A stretch of DNA of 64,000 nt. Source: Streptomyces sp. BA2. GTDB lineage: Bacteria > Actinomycetota > Actinomycetes > Streptomycetales > Streptomycetaceae. The stretch covers positions 8,667,001-8,731,000 of the forward strand of contig NZ_WSRO01000002.1 of the NCBI RefSeq assembly GCF_009769735.1, given 5' to 3'. Shown here in pieces: positions 1 to 8,241 of the stretch (position 1 is its first letter; the number at the start of each line of letters is the position of its first letter). Both the position numbers and the translations under genes were made by a program. The notes beneath the pieces were generated by a model. It was not told the DNA's origin, made no database searches, and worked only from the letters and a program-made list of their open reading frames with translations.

Positions 1-486
1 GGGGACCTGGGCGCCGATGTCGAGGTGATGATGCACCGCGAATCCCACGCCCAGCATCTGTTCACCGACCGCCCCTACACCGAGATCTGTGCCTACGACA
101 GCCGTTGGTTCCATCCTGACGTCGTGACGGCCATGCACAAGGCGCACCCCTGCCGGCTGCTGCCCCGCCTGGGCGCTCTGCACGCGGAACAGGCCGAAGG
201 GCGGGTGCAGTTGGCCGGCGAGGCGGACATCGCCACCCGGGAGCAGTTCATCGGCGCCGTGCGCGAGGGGCTCAGGCGCAGCGAAGGCTCCCGGCAGCCG
301 CTGATCGTGGACCTGTCCGGTCTCGTGTTCCTCGGCGTCGCCTGTGCCGTGGACCTGCTCCGGCTGGTTCTGGAACATCCGCACGGCCCGGTCCATGTCC
401 ACTGTCCACCGACACCGGCCCGCATACTGCGCCGAGCAGGCGCCGACCAGGTGCCCCACATGGTGATCAGCGAGGTGGCTCGCTGA
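1..486 (+). CDS. MEDS/STAS-domain anti-sigma factor antagonist (5' partial)
   Basis: The reading frame is open from base 1, so the true start lies outside the window. The visible start of the protein carries an AYDSRWF..DVV..MHKAHP stretch typical of the end of a MEDS (DcmR sensory) domain. It is followed by a roughly 90-residue STAS domain with the usual LIVDLSGLVFLGVACAVDLL core. Proteins of this architecture act in partner-switching control of sigma factors, where a STAS protein binds an anti-sigma kinase. Usually a Ser in the DLSxLxFxxS motif is phosphorylated; here the equivalent region reads FLGVACA, so phosphorylation at the canonical site is doubtful. The stop codon overlaps the start of the HATPase gene by one base (TGATG), so the two are almost certainly translated together as a regulatory pair. 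Confidence 0.8.
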   Translation, partial: GDLGADVEVMMHRESHAQHLFTDRPYTEICAYDSRWFHPDVVTAMHKAHPCRLLPRLGALHAEQAEGRVQLAGEADIATREQFIGAVREGLRRSEGSRQPLIVDLSGLVFLGVACAVDLLRLVLEHPHGPVHVHCPPTPARILRRAGADQVPHMVISEVAR

Positions 487-914
487 TGACGACCACCCCA
501 GGCCCTCACGAGGTTCCTCCCGTCACCCTGCTGGAGTCGCGCTTCACCCAGGACGATCTGCCCCGGCTGCGGATGCTCGTCGAGCAGTACGCCGACGACC
601 AAGGCCTGACCGAACCACGGCGCGGCGACTTCATCGTGGCCCTGGACGCCGTGGCGGCCAACGCGGTCGAGCACGCGGGCGGTGGCGGCACGCTGGTCCT
701 GCAGCGCAGCAACGGCCAACTGGCCTGCCACATCCACGACGTGGGCCCCGGCTTCAGCGCCGACGTCATCCCCGAGCTGGCTCCCGGCCTCGACGGCCAC
801 GCGGGCGGCCGAGGCCTGTGGCTCGCAGGCCTGCTCACCGACGAGCTCACCATCTCCGCGGGCCCCGGCGGCAGCATGGTGACTCTGACCGTGCGACTCC
901 CCAAGCCCCAGTAA
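486..914 (+). CDS. Anti-sigma factor, RsbW-like HATPase
   Basis: This 142-residue protein is a single GHKL/HATPase_c domain of the RsbW/SpoIIAB anti-sigma type. The N box is seen as DAVAANAVEHAG (residues about 54-65), the G1 box as HDVGPGF (about 84-90) and the G2 box as GGRGLWL (about 107-113). Such proteins bind a sigma factor or a STAS partner and phosphorylate the latter with ATP. The start ATG lies within the upstream MEDS/STAS stop codon region, indicating translational coupling. No sigma factor gene is adjacent, so the target is unknown. The absence of a canonical Ser in the STAS partner suggests sequestration rather than a classical phosphorylation switch, but that is inference. Confidence 0.85.
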   Translation: MTTTPGPHEVPPVTLLESRFTQDDLPRLRMLVEQYADDQGLTEPRRGDFIVALDAVAANAVEHAGGGGTLVLQRSNGQLACHIHDVGPGFSADVIPELAPGLDGHAGGRGLWLAGLLTDELTISAGPGGSMVTLTVRLPKPQ

Positions 915-932
915 GGCCACCGGACCGGCACG

Positions 933-1508
933 ATGAGTTTCGGGGGCGTACCGGGTCTATGCCTGAGAGGGGATAACTCGAGCTGCGGAACACCCGGGAG
1001 ATGCTGGTACTCCAACGGCGACTCCGCACTCGGCGACGTCGGCAAGGTCTCGAAGGTCTCGGCCGAGTACGTGCGGCCGGTGTGGGCGAGCATCGGGCCG
1101 ATGGTGATAGGGCGTCACCTGTTCGACATCACCAACGGCTGGGAGGGCGCGCCGCCGGCGGGCGAGCACGTGGTCGTGGTGTCGCACCGGCCCAAGCCGG
1201 AGGGGTGGCACCCCGAGGCGTCGTACCACTTCGTCGACGATGTGGCACAGGCGATCGCGAAGGCCAAGGAACTCGCGGGGGAGCGCACTGTCGCTGTGGC
1301 GGCAGGTGACGTCGGCGGGCAGGCGTTCGCCCTCGGCCTGGTGGACGAGGTGGCGATGGACGTCGTGCCCGTGGTCTTCGGCTCGGGCAAGCGGTACTTC
1401 GGATCGGTCGACGCCCAGCACCTGCTCGAGGACCCGCACACGGTGATCCAGGGCGACCGGGTGCTGCACCTGCTCTACCGCGTACGCCGCCGCAGCTTGA
1501 CGGTGTAG
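933..1508 (+). pseudogene. Dihydrofolate reductase (RibD C-terminal) family, N-terminus lost
   Basis: From WYSNGD (about residue 25) onward this is a clear RibD_C/dihydrofolate-reductase-family protein: MVIGRHLFDITNGWEG, VVVVSHRPKPEGW, VGGQAFALGLVDEV and the late PVVFGSGKRYF stretch are all typical. Intact relatives begin with about 20-30 residues carrying the NADPH/substrate strand with an MSLDG motif. Here the first 24 residues (LCLRGDNSSCGTPG and so on) are Cys/Gly-rich, unlike the family, and no frame upstream restores MSLDG. There is no good ribosome-binding site before the ATG at 933. I infer loss of the 5' end and no enzyme activity. The 3' end overlaps the convergent methyltransferase gene by 34 bases. 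An alternative is a functional protein with an unusual N-terminus. Confidence 0.6.
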
Positions 1509-2173
1509 TTGGTCCGTGTGGAGGGCTCGCCGTCCGGGGCCGTCAGGGAGTGCTCATGGGTGTCGCAGACGAGTACGTCCCACTGCTCGGTCGGCAGGTC
1601 GAGGGAGGCCAGGACCTTCTGGGGGCTGGGGAAGTCCACGCCGGGGTGCGGTTCGGTCTCCCAGGCGGGGAAGCCCATGTGACCGACGATCAAGAGAGTG
1701 CCGCCCGCCGCGACGGCCTCGGCGGCGCTACGCAGGATCCGCTCGCGCGGCATCTCGTGGAGGGAGTGCAGGAACTGGGCGGAGACCAGGTCGTAGCTGC
1801 CGGCCGGGAAGGAGGCCCCCAGGTCGTGGTGCTGCCAGTCGACGCGGTCGGCGACCTGGGCCTCGGCCGCGTGCTCGGCGGCACGGCCGAGGGCGATGCG
1901 GGAGATGTCGGTGGCGGTGACGCGCCAGCCCTGCCGCGCGAGCCAGATCGCGTCGCCCCCCTCTCCGCAGCCCAGGTCCAGGGCGCTGCCCGGGACGAGC
2001 CCCTCGGTCTCGCGGACTAGTGCGGCATTGGGTTCGCCGCTCCACAGACGGCCGCTCTGGTTGTAGCGCTCGTCCCAGAACGCTTCGGCCGAATCGGCGG
2101 CGGACGCGGCGGAGGTGTGGGTGTCGTGGGCGGCGTGGGTGCCGTCGGTGGGGTCGGTCGTGTGGTCGCTCAT
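1475..2173 (-). CDS. Class I SAM-dependent methyltransferase
   Basis: This 232-residue protein has the Rossmann SAM-binding motif I as ALDLGCGEGGDAIWLA (about residues 65-80), an acidic end of strand 2 (VTATDIS) and a motif resembling YDLVSAQFLHSLHE. These place it in the small soluble class I methyltransferases of the thiopurine/tellurite-resistance-like type; the substrate cannot be told. The start at 2173 is chosen because AGAAGGAG lies 7-8 bases upstream. A longer N-terminal extension would be Arg/Pro-rich and run into the divergent promoter. The gene is divergent from an XRE-cupin regulator across about 80 bases containing a perfect palindrome, so that regulator may control it. Confidence 0.85.
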   Translation of the reverse strand: MSDHTTDPTDGTHAAHDTHTSAASAADSAEAFWDERYNQSGRLWSGEPNAALVRETEGLVPGSALDLGCGEGGDAIWLARQGWRVTATDISRIALGRAAEHAAEAQVADRVDWQHHDLGASFPAGSYDLVSAQFLHSLHEMPRERILRSAAEAVAAGGTLLIVGHMGFPAWETEPHPGVDFPSPQKVLASLDLPTEQWDVLVCDTHEHSLTAPDGEPSTRTNYTVKLRRRTR

Positions 2174-2231
2174 GTGGGCTCCTTCTGCTCTGCGGCAACC
2201 CTGCGCGCGGCCCTGGCGGCTTGACAAAGAT

Positions 2232-2250
2232 ATTTGCCGCAACGGCAAAT
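2232..2250. promoter_or_regulatory. Perfect palindrome in the methyltransferase/XRE divergent promoter
   Basis: ATTTGCCG-CAA-CGGCAAAT is a perfect 8-3-8 inverted repeat ending 6 bases before the XRE-cupin start codon. A TTGACA hexamer sits just upstream at 2221-2226. Its position suggests an operator for autoregulation by the XRE-cupin protein and possibly control of the divergent methyltransferase. The AT content is high against the local background. Confidence 0.6.
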
Positions 2251-2256
2251 GGAGGG

Positions 2257-2877
2257 ATGAGCGACGACGCCGAACTCACGGATGTACTGACCGCCGTCGG
2301 GCCGCGGCTACGGGCGCTCCGGAAGGCACGGGGCGCCACCCTGGCCCGGCTGAGCGAGGAGACGGGGATCTCCCTGAGCACGCTCTCGCGTCTGGAGGCC
2401 GGACAGCGCGAGCCGACCCTGAAGCTCCTGCTGCCCCTGGCCAAGGCGTACGGCGTACCGCTCGACGAACTGGTCGGCGCGCCCCGGACCGGCGACCCGC
2501 GCATCCACCCGCGGCCGTTCATGCGCCACGGCAACACCTGGGTGCCTCTGACCCGCTACCTCGGCGGAATGCACGCCTACAAGCAGGTCATGCCGGTCGC
2601 CAGGAACACCACCCGGCAGACCACGCGCCCCGAGCAGGGCATGCACGAGGGCTACGAATGGCTCTACGTACTCTCCGGACGCCTGCTGCTCGCCCTGGGC
2701 GACCACGACCTGGTCCTCACCGCGGGCGAAGCCGCCGAGTTCGACACCCGCACCCCTCACGGCTTCGCCAACGCCGGTGACATCCCCGTCGAATTCCTCG
2801 CCCTGTACGGGGCCCAGGGCGAGCGCATGCACGTGCGCGTCAGGCCGGGCAGCGGCGAGGGAGACGACGGGGGATAG
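2257..2877 (+). CDS. XRE-family regulator with C-terminal cupin domain
   Basis: This 206-residue protein has an N-terminal helix-turn-helix (about residues 12-66, including LSEETGISLSTLSRLEAGQ) and a C-terminal double-stranded beta-helix cupin (about 115-195, with HEGYEWLYVLSGRLLLALG and AEFDTRTPHGFAN). HTH-cupin proteins are small-molecule-responsive repressors or activators; the cupin pocket is thought to bind a metabolite. The ATG at 2257 is preceded by GGAGGG, which is very close to the start, and a palindrome sits 6 bases upstream, fitting autoregulation. It is divergent from a methyltransferase gene, its most likely target. Confidence 0.88.
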   Translation: MSDDAELTDVLTAVGPRLRALRKARGATLARLSEETGISLSTLSRLEAGQREPTLKLLLPLAKAYGVPLDELVGAPRTGDPRIHPRPFMRHGNTWVPLTRYLGGMHAYKQVMPVARNTTRQTTRPEQGMHEGYEWLYVLSGRLLLALGDHDLVLTAGEAAEFDTRTPHGFANAGDIPVEFLALYGAQGERMHVRVRPGSGEGDDGG

Positions 2878-2895
2878 CCGACGGGGGTGGCAGGG

Positions 2896-4953
2896 TCAGG
2901 CGGTGCGGAGCGCCGGGTCGCTGGTGCCGGGCTCGCCCGTCTCGACGTGTCCGGCGAACCTGCGCAGGTAGGCGCCGTCACTGTCGGACGTGATCCGCAG
3001 GTCGTACCAGCGCTTGCTGTGGCCGAGGTCGACCCAGCGGGTCTTGCGGCCACCCGCCGCGACGGTGAGCTCGGTGCTCTTGCCGCCGTATGCGTTGGTG
3101 ATCGTGAGCCGGCAGGCGGTCTCGGCGGGGTTGGTGAAGGTGAGCTTCACGCGGCCGCTGCTCTCGTCGTGGCGGGCGGTGATTTCCGGACCCGGGGTCG
3201 CGGCGGTGCCTTCGTACGTACGCAGGTAACCGTTGGGGCCGTGCACAGTCAGCTCGTACGTCCCGTCCGAGGGGCCGGTGCTCCAGGTGTCGGAGATCTT
3301 CTTGCCCGCCGCCGCGGTGTAGGTCCAGGGCCCGTCGTCGCGGTTGCCGGAGGTGACGAGGAAGCAGGCGCCGGTCTCGTCACCCGGCGTGAAGGTGAGC
3401 TTGATGGTGCCGTCGGAGGGCTTGACGGCCGCGGTGACAAGCGGCGTGTAGGGCAGGGGCCGGGTGCGCCTTGCGCCCTTCTCCTGCTTGGGAAGGGCGG
3501 GGGAGGCCGGCGGCGAGTGGTGGTAGCTGTCGTGCCGTTCCTGGTCCGGCGGCTCGTAGGCGTCGGTGCTCGGCAGGTCCGCGCGCTCGGTGCGCTTGAG
3601 GCTGAAGTCGAAGGCCGAGGTGAGATCGCCGCAGATGGCCCGGCGCCAGGGGGAGATGTGTGGTTCGTGGACGCCGAAGCGGCGTTCCATGAACTGGATG
3701 ACGGAGGTGTGGTCGAAGACCTCGGAGCAGACGTAGCCGCCGGTGGACCACGGGGAGACGACGAGGGTGGGGACCCGCATGCCGAGCCCGTAGGGGCCCG
3801 CGCTGTAGTCGCTGTCGCCGGGGAAGACGTCGAGCTCGGTGTCGACGGTGGACGCGCCCCAGGAGGAGTCGGCCGGCGGATAGGGCGGCGGCACGTGGTC
3901 GAAGTAGCCGTCGTTCTCGTCGTACGTGATGAACAGGGCGGTCTTGCTCCACACCTCGGGGTCGGACGTCAGCGCGTCCAGGACCTGCGAGATGTACCAA
4001 GCACCGTAATTCGCTGGCCAGTTGGGATGCTCGCAGAACGCCTCCGGAGCGGCGATCCAGGAAATCTCCGGGAGTTTCCCGGACTTGACGTCCGCGCGGA
4101 GGTCATCGAGGAGATGGCCGCTCTCCTTGACGTTCGTTCCCTTCCTCGCCTTCTCGTAAAGCGAGTCACCGGGCTTCGAGTTGCGGAACTTGTTGAAGAA
4201 CATCAGCGAGTTGTCGCCGTAGTTTCCGCGGTAGGCGTCCTCCAGGACGCCCCACAGCCCCTCCTTGGTGAGCCCGTCGCCGGTGTCCTGATAGATCTTC
4301 CACGACACCCCGGCCTTCTCCAGGCGCTCGGGATAGGTGGTCCAGTCGTAGCCGACTTCTTCGTTGCCGAGGACCGGACCGCCGCCCTTGCCGTCATTTC
4401 CGGCGTGCCCGGTGTAGAGGTAATAGCGGTTGGGGTCGGTCGCGCCCATGAACGACGAGTGGTAGGAGTCGCAGACCGTGAAGGCGTCGGCGAGCGCGTA
4501 ATGGAACGGGATGTCTTCCCTGGTCAGATGGGCCATCGTCCCGGAGGACTTGGCCGCGATCCAGTCGTCGTACTTGCCCTTGTTCCACGCCTGATGACCG
4601 GTCTCCCAGTCATGGTCGAGCCCGGCGATGAACTGCATTCCCAAGTCGTCGGCGTCCGGGTGGTACGGCAGGACTTCCTCGCCGTCGCCGGACTGATGCC
4701 ATACGGACTTTCCGCTCTCCAGGATCAGCGGGCGGGGGTCACCGAATCCCCGGACGCCGTTGAGGGTGCCGAAGTAGTGGTCGAAGGAGCGGTTCTCCTG
4801 CATGAGGACCACGATGTGCTCGACGTCGTCGATCGATCCCGACCTGGCGGAGGCGGGGATGTCGGCGGCGCGCATGATGCTGGCGGACAGAGCCGCGACG
4901 CCGGCGGTGCCACCCGCTGCCTGGAGGAAGCGTCGACGGTTGAATGCAGGCAT
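2896..4953 (-). CDS. Secreted phosphocholine-specific phospholipase C
   Basis: This 685-residue protein starts with a Tat signal (NRRRFLQAAGG followed by a hydrophobic stretch and Ala-rich cleavage region, residues 5-35). It is followed by a phosphoesterase (PF04185) catalytic domain with ENRSFDHYFG (about residue 53) and a DENDGYFDH motif, which in this family hold the nucleophile and metal ligands. The last 200 residues are two DUF756-like beta-sandwich repeats (GTIKLTFTP and GRVKLTFTN). Length and order match actinobacterial non-haemolytic or phosphocholine-specific phospholipase C, which cleaves phospholipids outside the cell, often under phosphate limitation. The start at 4953 is chosen because it immediately precedes the Tat motif and AGAGG lies upstream. 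It is divergent from the DUF89 gene. Confidence 0.92.
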   Translation of the reverse strand: MPAFNRRRFLQAAGGTAGVAALSASIMRAADIPASARSGSIDDVEHIVVLMQENRSFDHYFGTLNGVRGFGDPRPLILESGKSVWHQSGDGEEVLPYHPDADDLGMQFIAGLDHDWETGHQAWNKGKYDDWIAAKSSGTMAHLTREDIPFHYALADAFTVCDSYHSSFMGATDPNRYYLYTGHAGNDGKGGGPVLGNEEVGYDWTTYPERLEKAGVSWKIYQDTGDGLTKEGLWGVLEDAYRGNYGDNSLMFFNKFRNSKPGDSLYEKARKGTNVKESGHLLDDLRADVKSGKLPEISWIAAPEAFCEHPNWPANYGAWYISQVLDALTSDPEVWSKTALFITYDENDGYFDHVPPPYPPADSSWGASTVDTELDVFPGDSDYSAGPYGLGMRVPTLVVSPWSTGGYVCSEVFDHTSVIQFMERRFGVHEPHISPWRRAICGDLTSAFDFSLKRTERADLPSTDAYEPPDQERHDSYHHSPPASPALPKQEKGARRTRPLPYTPLVTAAVKPSDGTIKLTFTPGDETGACFLVTSGNRDDGPWTYTAAAGKKISDTWSTGPSDGTYELTVHGPNGYLRTYEGTAATPGPEITARHDESSGRVKLTFTNPAETACRLTITNAYGGKSTELTVAAGGRKTRWVDLGHSKRWYDLRITSDSDGAYLRRFAGHVETGEPGTSDPALRTA

Positions 4954-5048
4954 GAAGCTGTACCTCTGAAACGTGGGGGATAGAGGGCCGGTCACCGTAG
5001 ACCGGCCTGCCCTCAAGTCGTCAAATAGTGAGAAGAAAAGGTGAAGGA

Positions 5049-6218
5049 ATGAACGACGCAGTCGACGCCCCCGTCATCCTGAGCAACGAGCCCGGCTCGT
5101 TCCCCAGGAGCGTGCTCGCCGAGCGGCACCCCGCGCTCATCAAGAAGGTGCGCGACGCCTTCCCCTACGGTCCGCGGCAGCATCGCGCCCTCGACGCCCT
5201 CCTTGTGCAGGCCACGGAGGGGGTGATCGAACCGCTGGGACCCGAGGCGCACGACCGTCACCTGTGGGACGAGTGGGGACGCGAGTACTTCGGTCTGTCC
5301 TGGTTCGACGTGCCCTTCCTGTGGGCCGAGAGCTACTTCTACCGCCAACTCCTCGCCGCTGTCGGGTACTTCGAGGCGGGGCCCTGGCAGGGGATCGATC
5401 CGTTCCGCCCCTTCAAGCAGGCGGAACTCCACACCGGGGAGGCCGACGAGGAACTGGCCGCGCTCGACCGGCTCGCCCCGCGGCCCGTCGACGAGCAGCG
5501 TCAGGCCCTGCTCCTGGGCTCACTGTGGGGCAACCGCGCGGACCTGGGCTTCGCCGTGGGCGGCGGCGGTGCCGGGGCCGTCGACTCGCGTCTCGTCGCC
5601 GACGACTCCGAGCTGCTGTGGTCCCTGCTGCCCGAGGGCGGCGCGGCCACGCTGTGCCTGGTCGCGGACAACGCCGGACGCGAGCTGCTTCCCGACCTCA
5701 TCCTGATCGACCACCTGCTGCGGCACCAGCGGGCCGAACGGGCCGTTCTGCACGTCAAGCCCTACCCGTACTACGTCTCGGACGCCATGACCGCCGACGT
5801 GATCGACTGCCTGCGCCGGCTGAACGGCGCGCGGGGCGCCGCGGCGGAGGTGGGCGAACGCCTGTGGTCGGCGATGGGCGACGGCCGGCTCGAAGTCCGC
5901 AGCCACACCTTCTCCTGCGCCCCGCTGCCGTACGCGCGGATGTCCGACGACCTGCGCCAGGAATTCGCCGACGCCGACGTGACCGTCATGAAGGGCGACC
6001 TGAACTACCGGCGCCTGGTCGGCGACCAGTTGTGGCCCGCCACCACGCCGTTCGAGGAGCGCACGGCGTACTTCCCGGGACCGGTGGCCGCCCTGCGGAC
6101 ACTGAAGTCCGACGTGATCGTCGGACTCGACGAGCGGACCGAGGCGACGCTCGTCGCCGAACACGGCCAGGGGTGGCGCACCAGCGGGACCCACGCCCTG
6201 ATCCAGGCACGGCGGTGA
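5049..6218 (+). CDS. DUF89/ARMT1-type damage-control phosphatase family protein
   Basis: This 389-residue protein belongs to the DUF89 metal-dependent phosphatase family. The signature region LVADNAGRELLPDL (about residues 212-225) and the late VMKGDLNYRRL motif (about 316-326) contain the Asp/Asn and Lys/Arg residues that in ARMT1 and its relatives bind the metal and the sugar phosphate. Family members hydrolyse damaged or excess phosphometabolites such as fructose-1-phosphate; the substrate here is not shown by sequence. The ATG at 5049 has AAGGTGAAGGA directly upstream. It is divergent from phospholipase C, with about 95 bases between the start codons. Confidence 0.85.
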   Translation: MNDAVDAPVILSNEPGSFPRSVLAERHPALIKKVRDAFPYGPRQHRALDALLVQATEGVIEPLGPEAHDRHLWDEWGREYFGLSWFDVPFLWAESYFYRQLLAAVGYFEAGPWQGIDPFRPFKQAELHTGEADEELAALDRLAPRPVDEQRQALLLGSLWGNRADLGFAVGGGGAGAVDSRLVADDSELLWSLLPEGGAATLCLVADNAGRELLPDLILIDHLLRHQRAERAVLHVKPYPYYVSDAMTADVIDCLRRLNGARGAAAEVGERLWSAMGDGRLEVRSHTFSCAPLPYARMSDDLRQEFADADVTVMKGDLNYRRLVGDQLWPATTPFEERTAYFPGPVAALRTLKSDVIVGLDERTEATLVAEHGQGWRTSGTHALIQARR

Positions 6219-6546
6219 CCTCAGGCGGTGACCTCAGGAGATGACATAAGGCTTTGCCTTTCTCCCCTGTGGTCGTTATCGTCTCGAACGGTCCTGTTGT
6301 CTCCGATAGAGGTGGACGTTGCGCATCTGAGGTTCGCGATCACCGCGCCGTACGGCCCTTCGCCGTACGCCCGTCACGCCGCAGCCGGCCTTGCCGTGCC
6401 GCCCGTGACCCCGCGTGGATGCGACCTCGGTGCATGAGCCGTCCCTCGATCTCCCGGACCGCCGCACCCCCTCTCCCGGCCGGTCGCCGCGTGGTGCTCG
6501 CATACGACGCCCCCTGCCCGCCACGTCTGCGACTGCGAGATTCACC
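6219..6546 (+). promoter_or_regulatory. Long leader before the ABC-F gene, possible attenuator
   Basis: These 328 bases hold no convincing gene. Two short reading frames start here (ATG at 6254 and 6434), and the second runs across the ABC-F start in another frame, but neither has a strong ribosome-binding site. A short inverted repeat is built around two CCGTACG copies near 6348 and 6367. Genes for ABC-F antibiotic-resistance ATPases are often preceded by a leader with a short peptide and an attenuator, so a regulatory leader is plausible but not demonstrated. The region could also simply be a long promoter. Confidence 0.3.
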
Positions 6547-8229
6547 ATGCCTCTGCCCACGACACCCAGCGCCTCCCTGACCTGCTCCGCCCTGACGTTC
6601 CAGTGGCCGGACGGCACGAGCGTCTTCGATGGTCTCTCCGTCAGCATCGGCCGGGGCCGCACCGGGCTCGTCGGCGCCAACGGCACCGGCAAGTCCACCC
6701 TGTTGCGTTTGCTCGCCGGTCAACTGCGCCCGTCCCAGGGCTCGGTGACCGCCGGCGGCAGCCTCGCCTACCTGCCGCAGAACATCACCCTCGACACGAC
6801 CCTGCGCGTCGACCAGGCCCTGGGCATCGCCGAGCGGCGCGCCGCACTGCGTGCCATCGAATCCGGTGACGTACGCGAGGAGCACTTCGAGACGCTCGGC
6901 GACGACTGGGACGTCGAGGAGCGAGCCCTGGCCCAGCTGGGGTCACTCGGCCTCGGCGACGTCGAACTCGACCGGACCGTGGGCCAGTTGTCCGGCGGGG
7001 AGACCGTGCTGCTGCGCCTCGCCGCACTGCTCCTGGAGCGCCCGGACGTCCTCCTCCTCGACGAACCGACCAACAACCTCGACCTGTTCGCGCGCCGCAG
7101 ACTCTACGAGGCCGTCGACTCCTGGCGCTCCGGCGTCCTCGTCGTGGTCAGCCACGACCTCGACCTGCTCGAACGTGTCGACCGCATCGCCGAACTGCGC
7201 GCCGGCTCGGTGAGTTGGTACGGCGGCGGCTGGTCCGCCTACGAGGAAGCGCTGGCCACCGAGCAGGAAGCGGCAGGACGGATGCTGCGGGCCGCGGAGG
7301 CCGACGTACGCCGCCAGAAGCGCGAACTGGAGGAGACCCAGGTCAAGGTGGCCCGCCGCCAGCGTCACAGCAAGAAGATGGACGCCCAGCGGCGCGCCCC
7401 GCGCATCGTGGCGGGGGAGAAGAAGCGCTCCGCGCAGGAGTCCGGGGACAAGCTCCGGGGCCTGCACGAGGAGCGGCTCAACGAGGCACGCGAGCGGCGC
7501 GAGGAGGCGGCGGACGCGATCCGCAACGACGCGGAGATCCGCGTCAGCCTCCCGCACACCGCTGTGCCCGCGGGCCGCACGGTGCTGACCCTGCGCGAAC
7601 TGCGCCCTCGCTTCGGCAAGTTGCGGGATGGCAGCCTGCATGTGCAGGGGCCCGAACGGATCGCTCTCGTCGGGCGCAACGGCGCCGGCAAGACGACGCT
7701 GCTGCGCACCCTCACCGGGGAATTGGCACCCCTGTCCGGCGAGGTCAGGACGTCGGTGCCGCTGCGGTTCCTGCCGCAGCGCCTGGATGTGCTCGACGAC
7801 GCTCTGAGCGTCGCGGCGAACGTCTCCCGCCTTGCTCCCGGGCTCACCGACAACCAGATCCGTTCCCAGCTGGCGCGCTTCCTCTTCAAGGGGGCACGCG
7901 CCGAACAACTGGCGGGCACCCTCTCGGGCGGCGAGCGCTTCCGTGCCGCGCTCGCGGCGATGATGCTCGCCGCCCCGGCCCCTCAGCTGCTGATGCTCGA
8001 CGAGCCGACCAACAACCTGGACCTGGCCAGCGTGCGCCAGCTGACCGGCGCACTGGAGTCGTACGAGGGCGCGCTCCTGATCGCAAGCCACGACCTGACG
8101 TTCCTGGAGTCGGTCGGCATCACGCGCTGGGTGCTCGTCGCGGAGGAACTCCAGGAGACCACCTCGGACGAGGTCCGCGATCTCCTGGCAGCGCCGGGCC
8201 GGGGTGATGCGGGAGAATCCTCGGCCTAG
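6547..8229 (+). CDS. ABC-F family ATP-binding protein (ribosome-protection type)
   Basis: This 560-residue protein has two fused ABC ATPase domains and no membrane segments. The first has Walker A GANGTGKSTLL (about residues 41-51), signature LSGGE and Walker B LLLDEPTNNLDL. The second has Walker A GRNGAGKTTLL (about 377-387), signature LSGGE and LLMLDEPTNNLDL. Between them lies a charged linker (EADVRRQKRELEETQVKVAR), the part that in ABC-F proteins reaches the ribosomal peptidyl-transferase centre. Such proteins dislodge antibiotics from, or regulate, the ribosome. The antibiotic class cannot be assigned. The ATG at 6547 is the start that leaves a short N-terminus before domain 1, but it lacks a clear Shine-Dalgarno sequence. 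The 328-base leader may matter for expression. Confidence 0.9.
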   Translation: MPLPTTPSASLTCSALTFQWPDGTSVFDGLSVSIGRGRTGLVGANGTGKSTLLRLLAGQLRPSQGSVTAGGSLAYLPQNITLDTTLRVDQALGIAERRAALRAIESGDVREEHFETLGDDWDVEERALAQLGSLGLGDVELDRTVGQLSGGETVLLRLAALLLERPDVLLLDEPTNNLDLFARRRLYEAVDSWRSGVLVVVSHDLDLLERVDRIAELRAGSVSWYGGGWSAYEEALATEQEAAGRMLRAAEADVRRQKRELEETQVKVARRQRHSKKMDAQRRAPRIVAGEKKRSAQESGDKLRGLHEERLNEARERREEAADAIRNDAEIRVSLPHTAVPAGRTVLTLRELRPRFGKLRDGSLHVQGPERIALVGRNGAGKTTLLRTLTGELAPLSGEVRTSVPLRFLPQRLDVLDDALSVAANVSRLAPGLTDNQIRSQLARFLFKGARAEQLAGTLSGGERFRAALAAMMLAAPAPQLLMLDEPTNNLDLASVRQLTGALESYEGALLIASHDLTFLESVGITRWVLVAEELQETTSDEVRDLLAAPGRGDAGESSA

Positions 8230-8241
8230 GAACCTGCGGAA

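Noticed and set aside
2887..4983. Very long open frame on the plus strand opposite the phospholipase C gene
   Set aside because: Its product is Val/Gly/Arg-rich without motifs, while the minus strand gives a clear Tat-exported phospholipase C. It is a GC-bias shadow.
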